Notes: generated by a model from the sequence alone, not told the origin. A stretch of DNA of 6,103 nt from SAR202 cluster bacterium (GCA_009392675.1 VFFY01000029.1:1-6103), one strand, 5' to 3'; shown: positions 1-5,977, numbered from the stretch's first letter. Translations and numbers: made by a program.

Positions 1-224
1 CCGGAGAGAGGGCCATAAGTCTTGACTACCGTCCCATGAATGAATGTCATTAAAGGATGTGATTTGGACTAATGTGGTTGGGCTCAGGCCAATAAGACCT
101 CTCATCAAACAAATTACCTCACCACCATGTGATTTAAGAGAAGGCCATACCTGGTTTTTACAGATAGATAGGTATTTTGACTCGGAACCTTTTTAATTAT
201 GGTTTTCCTTTCCTCACTCACCAT
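1..224 (-). CDS. NIPSNAP/dabb-like small protein, 5' part only, apparent frameshift
   Basis: This is a partial minus-strand gene running off the left edge. One frame is open from 192 down to base 1 (64 codons) and reads like protein: YLSICKNQVWPSLKSHGG, then a GLIG turn, then LVQITSFNDIHSW. The order (helix with a VWP motif, HGG, GLIG, hydrophobic LVQ strand, then a W-containing helix) resembles the ferredoxin-like NIPSNAP/dabb fold, recognised by eye. That frame has no good start, because a stop lies at 193-195. A neighbouring frame begins with ATG at 222-224, has a weak AGAAGAG ribosome site seven bases upstream, and encodes MVSEERKTIIKK, like a NIPSNAP N-terminus. The two frames join if the T run at 190-194 had six bases instead of five, giving 75 residues to the edge. 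This could be a homopolymer sequencing or assembly error, a true pseudogene, or, less likely, programmed -1 slippage. If there is no frameshift, the gene would start at the in-frame ATG at 103-105, cutting off the conserved part. The function of such proteins is mostly unknown. Confidence 0.5.
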
Positions 225-229
225 ATAAT
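177..229 (+). promoter_or_regulatory. Candidate promoter region for apt
   Basis: Two sigma-70-like possibilities overlap here. One is TTGACT (177-182), a 16-base spacer, and TATGGT (199-204). The other is a perfect TATAAT (224-229) with no good -35 box. Either would give an apt leader of roughly 65-95 bases. The region also overlaps the 5' end of the divergent minus-strand gene, so the match may be chance in AT-rich sequence. Confidence 0.25.
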
Positions 230-273
230 ATCTCTTCTAATCCCATTGCGTTTGGATTTACCATCGTAATACT

Positions 274-286
274 CCGTAAATTACGG
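274..286. promoter_or_regulatory. Perfect inverted repeat, candidate operator in divergent spacer
   Basis: The sequence CCGTAA-A-TTACGG is a perfect palindrome with six-base arms around one central base. It ends 16 bases before the apt ATG and lies between the divergent starts at 224 and 303. A further CGTAAT at 265-270 can also pair with ATTACG at 280-285, so CGTAA occurs three times, one of them inverted. The placement suits a dimeric repressor site or a leader hairpin near the apt ribosome site. No regulator is encoded in the window, and which of these it is cannot be decided here. Confidence 0.35.
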
Positions 287-302
287 TTCTAATGGTTAGG
301 TA

Positions 303-815
303 ATGAACTTAAAACAATATATAAGAGATATTCCGGATTTTCCTAAACCAGGAATATTGTTTAGAGATATTACACCTTTACTCTATCATCAAGAGTCATT
401 TCGATATTGTGTTGATGCTTTTGCGAAGAGGTCAAAAATAATGTCTCCTGACGTGATAGTCGGGGTAGAGTCAAGAGGGTTTATTTTTGGCTCCGCCCTT
501 GCATATGAGATGAAGCTACCATTTGTACCGATAAGGAAAGAAGGTAAATTACCATATTCGGTTCGGGAGGTAAAATATGATCTGGAATATGGTTCCGGCA
601 TACTTCAAATACATTCAGATGTAATAAAGCCCTTTCAAAGGGTGGTATTAGTTGATGACTTGATTGCCACTGGAGGAACTATGCAAGCCTCCCGGGAATT
701 AATCGAAGAATTGGGCGGGATCATAGTAGGTATCAACACTGTCATAGTTTTGAAGGATCTTTGCATCCCAGAGATTTTGGATGATGAAGTGTTGTTCTCC
801 TTGGTAGATTTCTAA
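303..815 (+). CDS. apt: Adenine phosphoribosyltransferase
   Basis: This cytosolic purine-salvage enzyme joins adenine to PRPP, giving AMP and pyrophosphate. At 170 residues it has the normal Apt length. The N-terminus (about residues 4-26) has the family pattern IRDIPDFPKPGILFRDITPL. Residues 53-63 (VGVESRGFIFG) form the conserved core strand and turn, and RKEGKLPY (78-85) is the flexible-loop segment. VVLVDDLIATGGT (114-126) is the PRPP-binding motif with its paired Asp residues. The C-terminus FSLVDF matches the usual FSLIxY ending. The ATG is chosen because family homology begins at once after it; the upstream AGG (298-300) is a weak and very close ribosome site. The gene is divergent from the NIPSNAP-like gene and 113 bases ahead of the kinase-like gene. 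No clear terminator follows. No key residue appears to be missing. Confidence 0.95.
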   Translation: MNLKQYIRDIPDFPKPGILFRDITPLLYHQESFRYCVDAFAKRSKIMSPDVIVGVESRGFIFGSALAYEMKLPFVPIRKEGKLPYSVREVKYDLEYGSGILQIHSDVIKPFQRVVLVDDLIATGGTMQASRELIEELGGIIVGINTVIVLKDLCIPEILDDEVLFSLVDF

Positions 816-917
816 TATTAGTTGACATACGCACTAATGTTTGTCAGCATTCGATTTGAAGGTTTTGCGCTGCTTTTGACTCCATGAAATATAGATTCAG
901 GATAAACCTAATCCTAT

Positions 918-925
918 GGAGGTGA
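918..925 (+). promoter_or_regulatory. Strong Shine-Dalgarno site of the kinase-like gene
   Basis: GGAGGTGA is an eight-base perfect match to the 16S 3' end, ending three bases before the ATG at 929. It is the strongest ribosome-binding site in the window and fixes the start of the cytidylate kinase-like gene. Confidence 0.8.
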
Positions 926-928
926 CAA

Positions 929-1648
929 ATGTACACGATAACACTTGGGGGTATGTCCGGGGGAGGTGCGAGGGACATAGGACCTATAGTCGCACAAAAA
1001 TTGAAGGCTGACTATGTAGATAGGATTTTTCTATCCAGTATAGCTAAAGATGTAGGCGCTACCGTCGAGGCTTTACACCAAAGGGAAGAAAAACTTCCAA
1101 GCCGATCAGAGAAGTGGATACACGTGATACAGAGACTTCTTGAGCGTTCGGCCGTGACCGGGTCGGCTGGGGACCCATATTTTGGGCCAGGTATAACGAC
1201 CTTATTAACAGAAGAGTATGAGGATATTTCGCAGCCGACAATAACCCGAGGCCATGAGGTGGAGGACGACGTATATATTGAGGCTATAGAATCTGCCATG
1301 AAAGAAATGGCAGCGGATGGCGATGTGGTATTCATCGGGAGAGGTGGACATGTGATCTTGAAGGATATGCCTAATGTGTTGCGAGTGGGAGTGGTAGCCT
1401 CATTCGAGGATAGAGTGAAGACCTTGATGGCTCGAGAAGCTATCGACAGTGACAAGGCTATTGTGACTCTAGAACAAAGAGATCAGGCCAGAAAGTATTT
1501 TTTTAAAAAGTATTTTAAGCTGGATGAACCAGATAATCCTAATTTATTCCATTTTACTATTAACTCTAGTGAAATGAGCAAAAATTATGCCGCTGAAATG
1601 GTTGTTCAAAACCTGAATTCGTTTGCTGATGGTTGTATGTTTGAATAA
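929..1648 (+). CDS. Cytidylate kinase-like family protein (Cytidylate_kin2 type)
   Basis: This 239-residue P-loop protein is of the cytidylate-kinase-like type distinct from classical Cmk. The N-terminus has a hydrophobic strand and a glycine-rich loop, GGMSGGGARDIG (7-18), aligning with the family's YGSGGREIG. ADYVDR (27-32) matches the usual YYDR. VVFIGRGGHVIL (133-144) matches the family's IGRGA element. LRVGVVASFEDRV (151-163) and the following Arg-rich helix look like the lid region, and RDQARKYFFKKYF (184-196) matches the D-x-x-R-x-x-Y signature. The canonical Walker A Lys is absent, as in other members of this family, so phosphorylation of CMP is assumed by family name only and real substrates are uncertain. 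Residues about 60-110 form a less conserved insert. Upstream, a TTGACA (822-827) could be a -35 box, but I see no good -10 partner. The gene could be co-transcribed with apt, although the 113-base gap argues for its own promoter. Confidence 0.85.
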   Translation: MYTITLGGMSGGGARDIGPIVAQKLKADYVDRIFLSSIAKDVGATVEALHQREEKLPSRSEKWIHVIQRLLERSAVTGSAGDPYFGPGITTLLTEEYEDISQPTITRGHEVEDDVYIEAIESAMKEMAADGDVVFIGRGGHVILKDMPNVLRVGVVASFEDRVKTLMAREAIDSDKAIVTLEQRDQARKYFFKKYFKLDEPDNPNLFHFTINSSEMSKNYAAEMVVQNLNSFADGCMFE

Positions 1649-1675
1649 TTTCCATGAAATCATTGCATTTATGAG

Positions 1676-1704
1676 TTGTTAGTATTGGATTGGTTTATTA
1701 GAAT
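1676..1704 (+). promoter_or_regulatory. Candidate sigma-70-type promoter for the ABC ATPase pair
   Basis: TTGTTA (1676-1681), a 17-base spacer and TAGAAT (1699-1704) match four of six and five of six consensus bases, with ideal spacing. Transcription would start near 1711, leaving a leader of about 68 bases before the ATG at 1779. The site lies in the 130-base gap after the kinase-like gene, where a new transcription unit is expected. Confidence 0.4.
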
Positions 1705-1778
1705 GTGCTACACGAAATCAAGTTTGGTTGTTCGGAATTAAATTTAAAACCTGAAGAAGCAACAAGGGGGGACTTTGT

Positions 1779-2792
1779 ATGGCTCCGTTGCTCGAAGTCA
1801 AAAATCTAAAGACTCATTTTTTCACCGCAGATGGTGTGGTGAAGGCGGTTGATGGAATTTCATATGAAGTTGCAAAGGGTGAGGTAGTAGGAATTGTTGG
1901 GGAAAGCGGGTGTGGCAAAAGTGTGGGTGCCATGTCCATAATGCGATTGGTAGCAAGTCCACCCGGTCGAATTGTAGAGGGTGAAGTGTTGTTTGGTGGT
2001 GAGGATCTAGTCCAGATGGACGAGAAAGAGATGAGGAATATTCGCGGTAACAGTATTTCTATGGTCTTTCAGGAACCGATGACATCTCTAAATCCAGTTC
2101 TTACCATAGGTCGTCAGATAACTGAGACCTTAGAATTGCATCAAAAAATGAACAAAAAAACCGCTAAAGAAAGGGCATCAGAATTGCTGACTTTGGTAGG
2201 TATTCCGGATTCAGATACTCGTTTAGACGACTATCCCCACCAATTCAGTGGTGGAATGCGCCAAAGAGTTATGATTGCTATGGCGCTAAGCTGTAATCCG
2301 CAGCTAATTATTGCGGATGAGCCAACTACTGCACTTGATGTCACGATTCAGGCACAAATATTGGAACTGATGCAGGAACTGTCCAAGGACTTAGGCACAG
2401 CCTTAATAATTATTACCCACAATCTGGGGGTAGTTGCTAGATATGCGGATCGTGTGATTGTTATGTACGCCGGTAAAATCGTTGAAACTTCTAGTGCGGT
2501 GGAGATTTACAAAAACCCATTGCATCCTTACACGATAGGGTTGCTTAACTCGGTTCCGCGATTGGATGCGGACGATAATACTCGTGAAAGGCTGGTAGCT
2601 ATTGAGGGAATGCCCCCTAATCTTGGTAATAGGCCTTCGGGTTGCGGATTTCAGTCTAACTGCCCGTCTCCAAGCCCTGAATGTTTAACTGGAGAACCAG
2701 TTCTCAGAGAAGATGAGCCCAATCACTGGGTTGCATATTGCAGTCATTGCGAACAAGAATATGGCTGTAAATGGTTTCCAAGAGATTCCTAG
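1779..2792 (+). CDS. dppD: Oligo/dipeptide-type ABC transporter ATP-binding protein, DppD/OppD class
   Basis: This cytoplasmic ATPase subunit of a peptide/nickel-type importer is 337 residues long, normal for the class. It shows Walker A GESGCGKS (41-48), Q-loop Gln98, signature FSGGMRQR (156-163), Walker B LIIADE (176-181) with catalytic Glu181, D-loop TALD (184-187) and switch His214. The NPLHPYTIGLL segment (246-256) opens the oligo_HPY C-terminal domain. Cys289, 295, 302 and 321 match the C-x5-C-x6-C-x~17-C motif that binds a 4Fe-4S cluster in a mycobacterial OppD. Oddly, the protein continues with Cys324, Cys330 and a KWFPR ending, shared with the next gene. The start is supported by AAGGGGGG (1764-1771), seven bases upstream. 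No permease or binding-protein gene adjoins it, so the substrate is unknown; peptides are the default guess, and the Dpp/Opp distinction cannot be made. Confidence 0.93.
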   Translation: MAPLLEVKNLKTHFFTADGVVKAVDGISYEVAKGEVVGIVGESGCGKSVGAMSIMRLVASPPGRIVEGEVLFGGEDLVQMDEKEMRNIRGNSISMVFQEPMTSLNPVLTIGRQITETLELHQKMNKKTAKERASELLTLVGIPDSDTRLDDYPHQFSGGMRQRVMIAMALSCNPQLIIADEPTTALDVTIQAQILELMQELSKDLGTALIIITHNLGVVARYADRVIVMYAGKIVETSSAVEIYKNPLHPYTIGLLNSVPRLDADDNTRERLVAIEGMPPNLGNRPSGCGFQSNCPSPSPECLTGEPVLREDEPNHWVAYCSHCEQEYGCKWFPRDS

Positions 2793-2797
2793 TCAAA
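2757..2797 (+). repeat. 3'-end repeat, copy 1 (matches 3868-3908)
   Basis: The last codons of the DppD-class gene, its TAG stop and five bases beyond match the same position of the DppF-class gene at 34 of 41 bases by hand count. The identical blocks are GAATATGGCTG, TGGTTTCCAAGAGA and TAGTCAAA. The identity crosses the stop codon, which protein conservation alone does not require. It suggests an old tandem duplication kept similar, or local gene conversion. Confidence 0.6.
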
Positions 2798-2837
2798 AAC
2801 CTATAAGATTTTGTTACAAATAGTTAATTGTGTTTTG

Positions 2838-2841
2838 TGGA
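2838..2841 (+). promoter_or_regulatory. Ribosome-binding site deciding the DppF-class start
   Basis: GGAG at 2838-2841 sits six bases before the ATG at 2848. It lies inside the longer possible reading frame that opens with GTG at 2830. That GTG has no purine-rich site before it, so the ATG at 2848 is preferred. Confidence 0.6.
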
Positions 2842-2847
2842 GTGAAA

Positions 2848-3903
2848 ATGGTTACAGCAACAAACGGCACCTCAACCGCTAAGATAGGAGATACTTTAGT
2901 TGAAGTTAGCAATCTTAAGATGTATTTCCCAGTCAATGAAGGCATCATATTCCAGAGAAAAATTGCCGAAGTAAAAGCTGTAGATGATGTGTCTTTTACC
3001 ATAAAGAAGGGTGAGGCGCTTGGCCTTGTAGGTGAAAGTGGATGTGGCAAGACAACCACTGGTCGATGCATTCTTCAGTTGTATAAACCTACAGCAGGTG
3101 AAGTTCACTTCGATGGCGTGGATGTGACTAGCCTAAATACTAGCGCACTTCGTGCGATGAGAAGGGACATGCAAGTGATATTTCAGGACCCATATGGGTC
3201 TTTGAATCCCCGTATGACCTGTGGGGATATAGTTGGCGAACCTTTGAAAGTGCATAAATTGACCGATAGCAGAGGTGAATACAGAGATAGAGTTACGGAG
3301 TTGCTAACGACTTGTGGGCTGAGCCCGTACATGGCAGATAGGTATCCCCACGAATTCAGTGGAGGCCAGAGACAAAGGATAGGTATAGCTAGGGCCCTAG
3401 CGGTGAATCCCAGTTTCATAGTTTGCGATGAGCCGGTATCTGCCTTGGACGTGTCGATTCAGGCGCAAATAATCAATCTTCTTGAAGATCTTCAAGAAGA
3501 TTTGGGTCTTACATACTTATTCATCGCCCATGATTTATCAGTAGTGAAGCATATTAGTGATCGAATTGCGGTTATGTACTTAGGTCATATCGTCGAGATA
3601 GCAGAGAGAAATGAAATATACGATAACCCAGTTCACCCATATACCAAAGCTTTGTTGTCTGCTGTTCCAATACCAGATCCCTTGATGGAGGCTGATAGAG
3701 AAAGGATAATATTGAGAGGAGGTGTTCCGAGCCCCATGAATCCTCCGTCTGCCTGCAGTTACGACCCTCTCTGTCCGTCCCCCGACCCAGCCTGTGACGC
3801 TAATGAGTTGGTCATGAGGGAAGTTTCGCCTGGCCATTTAGTTGCCCATTGTGCCCCCTGCGTTGACGAATATGGCTGCTATTGGTTTCCAAGAGAAGGA
3901 TAG
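2848..3903 (+). CDS. dppF: Oligo/dipeptide-type ABC transporter ATP-binding protein, DppF/OppF class
   Basis: This is the second ATPase of the importer, expected to form a heterodimer with the DppD-class protein 55 bases upstream. From the preferred ATG it has 351 residues; a GTG at 2830 would add six. It shows Walker A GESGCGKT (62-69), Q-loop Gln113 in FQDPYGSLNPR (the DppF/OppF hallmark), signature SGGQRQR (171-177), Walker B FIVCDE (190-195) with Glu195, D-loop SALD (198-201) and switch His228. NPVHPYTKALL (260-270) leads into the oligo_HPY domain. Cys303, 309, 316 and 335 repeat the iron-sulfur-type spacing of the partner, followed by Cys338, Cys344 and a YWFPR ending. All six cysteines have the same spacing as in the partner. 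In the mycobacterial case known to me the cluster was described for OppD, so having full sets in both subunits is notable. The substrate is unknown. Confidence 0.93.
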   Translation: MVTATNGTSTAKIGDTLVEVSNLKMYFPVNEGIIFQRKIAEVKAVDDVSFTIKKGEALGLVGESGCGKTTTGRCILQLYKPTAGEVHFDGVDVTSLNTSALRAMRRDMQVIFQDPYGSLNPRMTCGDIVGEPLKVHKLTDSRGEYRDRVTELLTTCGLSPYMADRYPHEFSGGQRQRIGIARALAVNPSFIVCDEPVSALDVSIQAQIINLLEDLQEDLGLTYLFIAHDLSVVKHISDRIAVMYLGHIVEIAERNEIYDNPVHPYTKALLSAVPIPDPLMEADRERIILRGGVPSPMNPPSACSYDPLCPSPDPACDANELVMREVSPGHLVAHCAPCVDEYGCYWFPREG

Positions 3904-3908
3904 TCAAA
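3868..3908 (+). repeat. 3'-end repeat, copy 2 (matches 2757-2797)
   Basis: This is the second copy of the 41-base similarity, covering the last codons, the TAG stop (3901-3903) and five bases after the DppF-class gene. The two copies lie 1111 bases apart in the same orientation and the same position relative to the stop codons. Confidence 0.6.
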
Positions 3909-3991
3909 CTCACTTGTTCTCATTCAACTGTTGAGTAGTAAGGAGAAAATATCGTTCCATAGGGGTTATTTTATTTCAAAGGTCATTTAGT

Positions 3992-3997
3992 GGGAGG
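3992..3997 (+). promoter_or_regulatory. Ribosome-binding site deciding the VOC gene start
   Basis: GGGAGG ends nine bases before the ATG at 4007. A possible TTG start at 3998 directly abuts this site and would leave no room for initiation, so the ATG is chosen. Confidence 0.7.
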
Positions 3998-4006
3998 TTG
4001 CTAATT

Positions 4007-4495
4007 ATGGTAAGAGTAAAACAGCTAGGGCATATTGTCCTGCGTGCAAACGATATTGATGATTCTGAAGAATTTTATACGAATATTCTAGGATTACATG
4101 TGACTACTAGACGGCCCACTGGGACCATGATATTTATGAGTGCCCGCGAGGATGCTTCTCATGAGCTAGCTCTTATTAAATCGGACGATATAGAGGATTC
4201 TTCTACTCACTCTCTCGCACATTTTGCATGGGAAATGGAGTCATTGGAGGATGTTAAGGAAATACATCGGAAGTGCGTTGCTGAGGGCATAGAAATTAAA
4301 AGCGTCGCGGATCATGGCGTGTCTCTAGGGTTTTACATATCTGACCCTGATGGTAACGAGATCGAAATTTTTTATGAAATGCCCAAATCATCTTGGCCGA
4401 AAGATGGGTATCTATTCGCTGGGGATTTTCCAGATTCTCTTGATGGGGTAGAAGGAAAAAAATTAACTGACGCTGAAATAACCTCCTCATCCTAG
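4007..4495 (+). CDS. VOC-family metalloenzyme, extradiol dioxygenase/glyoxalase-like
   Basis: This is a soluble single-domain protein of 162 residues with two beta-alpha-beta-beta-beta modules. Module one begins GHIVLRANDIDDSEEFYTNIL (8-28) and module two begins near LAHFAWEM (70-77). The likely metal ligands are His9, His72 and Glu120, the usual VOC 2-His-1-Glu set. ADHGVSLGFYISDPDGNEIE (101-120) fits the type I extradiol ring-cleavage signature, as I recall it, at every position but the first, and supplies a candidate catalytic His103. This favours Fe(II)-dependent catechol-type ring cleavage over glyoxalase or antibiotic-resistance roles, though single-domain VOC proteins are hard to assign. 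A polar tail of about 35 residues follows the domain. It lies 28 bases before the aromatic hydroxylase gene, very probably in one transcript, which supports an aromatic pathway. The true substrate is not visible. Confidence 0.85.
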   Translation: MVRVKQLGHIVLRANDIDDSEEFYTNILGLHVTTRRPTGTMIFMSAREDASHELALIKSDDIEDSSTHSLAHFAWEMESLEDVKEIHRKCVAEGIEIKSVADHGVSLGFYISDPDGNEIEIFYEMPKSSWPKDGYLFAGDFPDSLDGVEGKKLTDAEITSSS

Positions 4496-4514
4496 AGGAT
4501 TGTGACTGGATTTT

Positions 4515-4519
4515 AGGTG
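4515..4519 (+). promoter_or_regulatory. Ribosome-binding site supporting a GTG start
   Basis: AGGTG ends four bases before GTG at 4524. No in-frame ATG lies nearby, and family similarity (GSQYLERL) begins six codons in, so GTG is taken as the start of the monooxygenase gene. Confidence 0.55.
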
Positions 4520-4523
4520 TAAA

Positions 4524-5966
4524 GTGCCAACTAAGAATGGGAGCCAATATCTGGAAAGGTTGCGGTTACACCCAAAAGATCTTTGGATTGAAGGTGGGAA
4601 GGTTGAAGATGTAACCAGCCATAGAGCCTTCTCGGGTTGTGCCGACTCGATAGCATCTTTGTATGAAATGCAACATGATGTTGCCCTTTCTTTAAAAATG
4701 ACTTTTACCTCAGATAATGATAAATCTGAGGGACTTTCCTTCATTACACCTACCTCAAAGGATCACTTGATTCAAAGAGGTAATATGATGCTCAGTTGGG
4801 CAAGATTCAGTGGCGGAGTTTTGGCTAGGACTCCCGACTACATGAATGTAATTTTGATGGCTTGTTCAGCTGCCTCCGATTTTTTTGGCAAGGAGGATGG
4901 GGCGTTTGGCCAAAATATTAAGAATTACTTCAGATATGTGATGGAAAATGATTTAACTCTCACACATACTTTGGTAAATGTACGGAAAACGAAGAAATAC
5001 CCTTCCTACGCTAAAGGTGATGACCTCGGATTACATCTTGTACGAGAAAGAGACGATGGAATCATAGTGAAAGGTGCTCGTATATTAGCTACTCTTGCGC
5101 CACTCTCTGATGAAATATTGGTGTTTCCCTCCTCGGTGATTCCAACTGATAAGGATGCATCAAGGTATGCTTTGGCCTTTGGTATATCCTGCGATACTCC
5201 AGGGCTGAAATTCTTGTGCAGGGAAGCTTTGTCAGTTGGTAGCTCTTCTTTTGACCATCCCCTGTCTTCAAAATTTGATGAGGGTGATGCAATCGTTATA
5301 TTTGACGATGTATTTGTACCTTGGGAAAAAGTATTTATTTTCAATAATGTTGAAATATCTAATTCCGCTTTTTCGAACACAAGGGCAGGACCTCATATTA
5401 ACCAACAGATAGTTACCAAAAATATGGCTAAGGCGGAATTTCTACTTGGATTAGCGGCCTTGATGACAGAAGCTCTAAGTACACATGAAACTCCATATAT
5501 ACAAGCTCTTGCTTCAGAGTTGATAACTGTTTATGAGGTTAGCAAAGCTTGCCTTGAAGCTTCTATCTCTAACGCTAAGATGAACGAATGGGGGGTCATG
5601 GAGCCAGATTCTGCTCCTTTGTCTGCTGCGAAATCCTCTTTCACTTCAGCATATCCTCGGTTAATCGAGATTTTGCAGCTTATTGGATCTAGCAGCTTAA
5701 TAGCTGTCCCGACTGATGCAGACTTCGACTCTGATATTGGGGACTTGCTTGAGAAGTATTTATCGACTGATACCTTGGATGCCAGGCAGCGAACCAAGCT
5801 TTTTCGCATGGGCTGGGACATTAGCATAAGTTCATTTGGAGGCCGCCAAGTCTTGTACGAAAGGTTTTTTAGTGGCGACCCTCACCGAACTGCTGCGCTT
5901 AATTTTGCTAGCTATGATAAGGAATTAGTGAAGAAGAGGGCACTTGATATAATTGATCGAGGTTAA
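4524..5966 (+). CDS. hpaB: 4-hydroxyphenylacetate 3-monooxygenase-family (HpaB) FADH2-dependent hydroxylase
   Basis: This is the oxygenase component of a two-component flavin monooxygenase: it uses FADH2 from a separate reductase and O2 to add an ortho hydroxyl to a phenol. Its 480 residues match the family length. GSQYLERL (6-13), DVTSHRAF (29-36) and LYEMQHD (46-52) are typical N-terminal elements. SGGVLARTPDYMN (96-108) contains Arg102 and Tyr106, and LTH has His148; these correspond to the substrate-binding Arg, Tyr and His known from Thermus and E. coli HpaB. DDGIIVKGARILAT (177-190), HPLSSKFDE (245-253), FDDVFVPWEKVF (260-271) and RQVLYERFFSGDP (441-453) are further hallmarks. The iron-sulfur cysteines of the related 4-hydroxybutyryl-CoA dehydratases are absent, supporting a monooxygenase. 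The usual NPQ-x-DR segment after the His reads NVRKTK (152-157), and the Arg-to-His distance looks about four residues longer than usual, so 4-hydroxyphenylacetate may not be the substrate. No HpaC reductase is in the window. Confidence 0.9.
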   Translation: MPTKNGSQYLERLRLHPKDLWIEGGKVEDVTSHRAFSGCADSIASLYEMQHDVALSLKMTFTSDNDKSEGLSFITPTSKDHLIQRGNMMLSWARFSGGVLARTPDYMNVILMACSAASDFFGKEDGAFGQNIKNYFRYVMENDLTLTHTLVNVRKTKKYPSYAKGDDLGLHLVRERDDGIIVKGARILATLAPLSDEILVFPSSVIPTDKDASRYALAFGISCDTPGLKFLCREALSVGSSSFDHPLSSKFDEGDAIVIFDDVFVPWEKVFIFNNVEISNSAFSNTRAGPHINQQIVTKNMAKAEFLLGLAALMTEALSTHETPYIQALASELITVYEVSKACLEASISNAKMNEWGVMEPDSAPLSAAKSSFTSAYPRLIEILQLIGSSSLIAVPTDADFDSDIGDLLEKYLSTDTLDARQRTKLFRMGWDISISSFGGRQVLYERFFSGDPHRTAALNFASYDKELVKKRALDIIDRG

Positions 5967-5977
5967 GTTTGCGATAT

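Noticed and set aside
292..303. Three-codon ORF (ATG GTT AGG TAA) overlapping the apt start as TAATG
   Set aside because: It is too short to support and lacks a ribosome site; coincidence is the simplest explanation.
822..827. TTGACA as a promoter for the kinase-like gene
   Set aside because: It is a perfect -35 hexamer, but the sequence 16-18 bases downstream is not a credible -10 box.
1012..1455. Long minus-strand open frame (147 codons) opposite the kinase-like gene
   Set aside because: The serine- and threonine-rich product has no recognisable motif and lies wholly inside a well-supported plus-strand gene with a strong ribosome site.
2830..2847. GTG start six codons upstream for the DppF-class gene
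   Set aside because: There is no ribosome site before it, and the GGAG for the ATG at 2848 falls inside this extension.
3924..3934. Short palindrome TCAACTGTTGA after the DppF-class gene
   Set aside because: The five-base arms with a one-base centre cannot form a terminator hairpin, and such palindromes are frequent by chance.
3998..4006. TTG start for the VOC gene
   Set aside because: It touches the Shine-Dalgarno sequence directly; the ATG at 4007 has proper spacing.
4489..4500. Near-palindrome ATCCTAGAGGAT over the VOC stop codon
   Set aside because: The five-base arms have a two-base loop and no T tract; the following gene is so close that termination here is unlikely.
5006..5380. Minus-strand open frame (124 codons) inside the hydroxylase gene
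   Set aside because: It is an antisense shadow; the plus strand carries clear HpaB motifs throughout.
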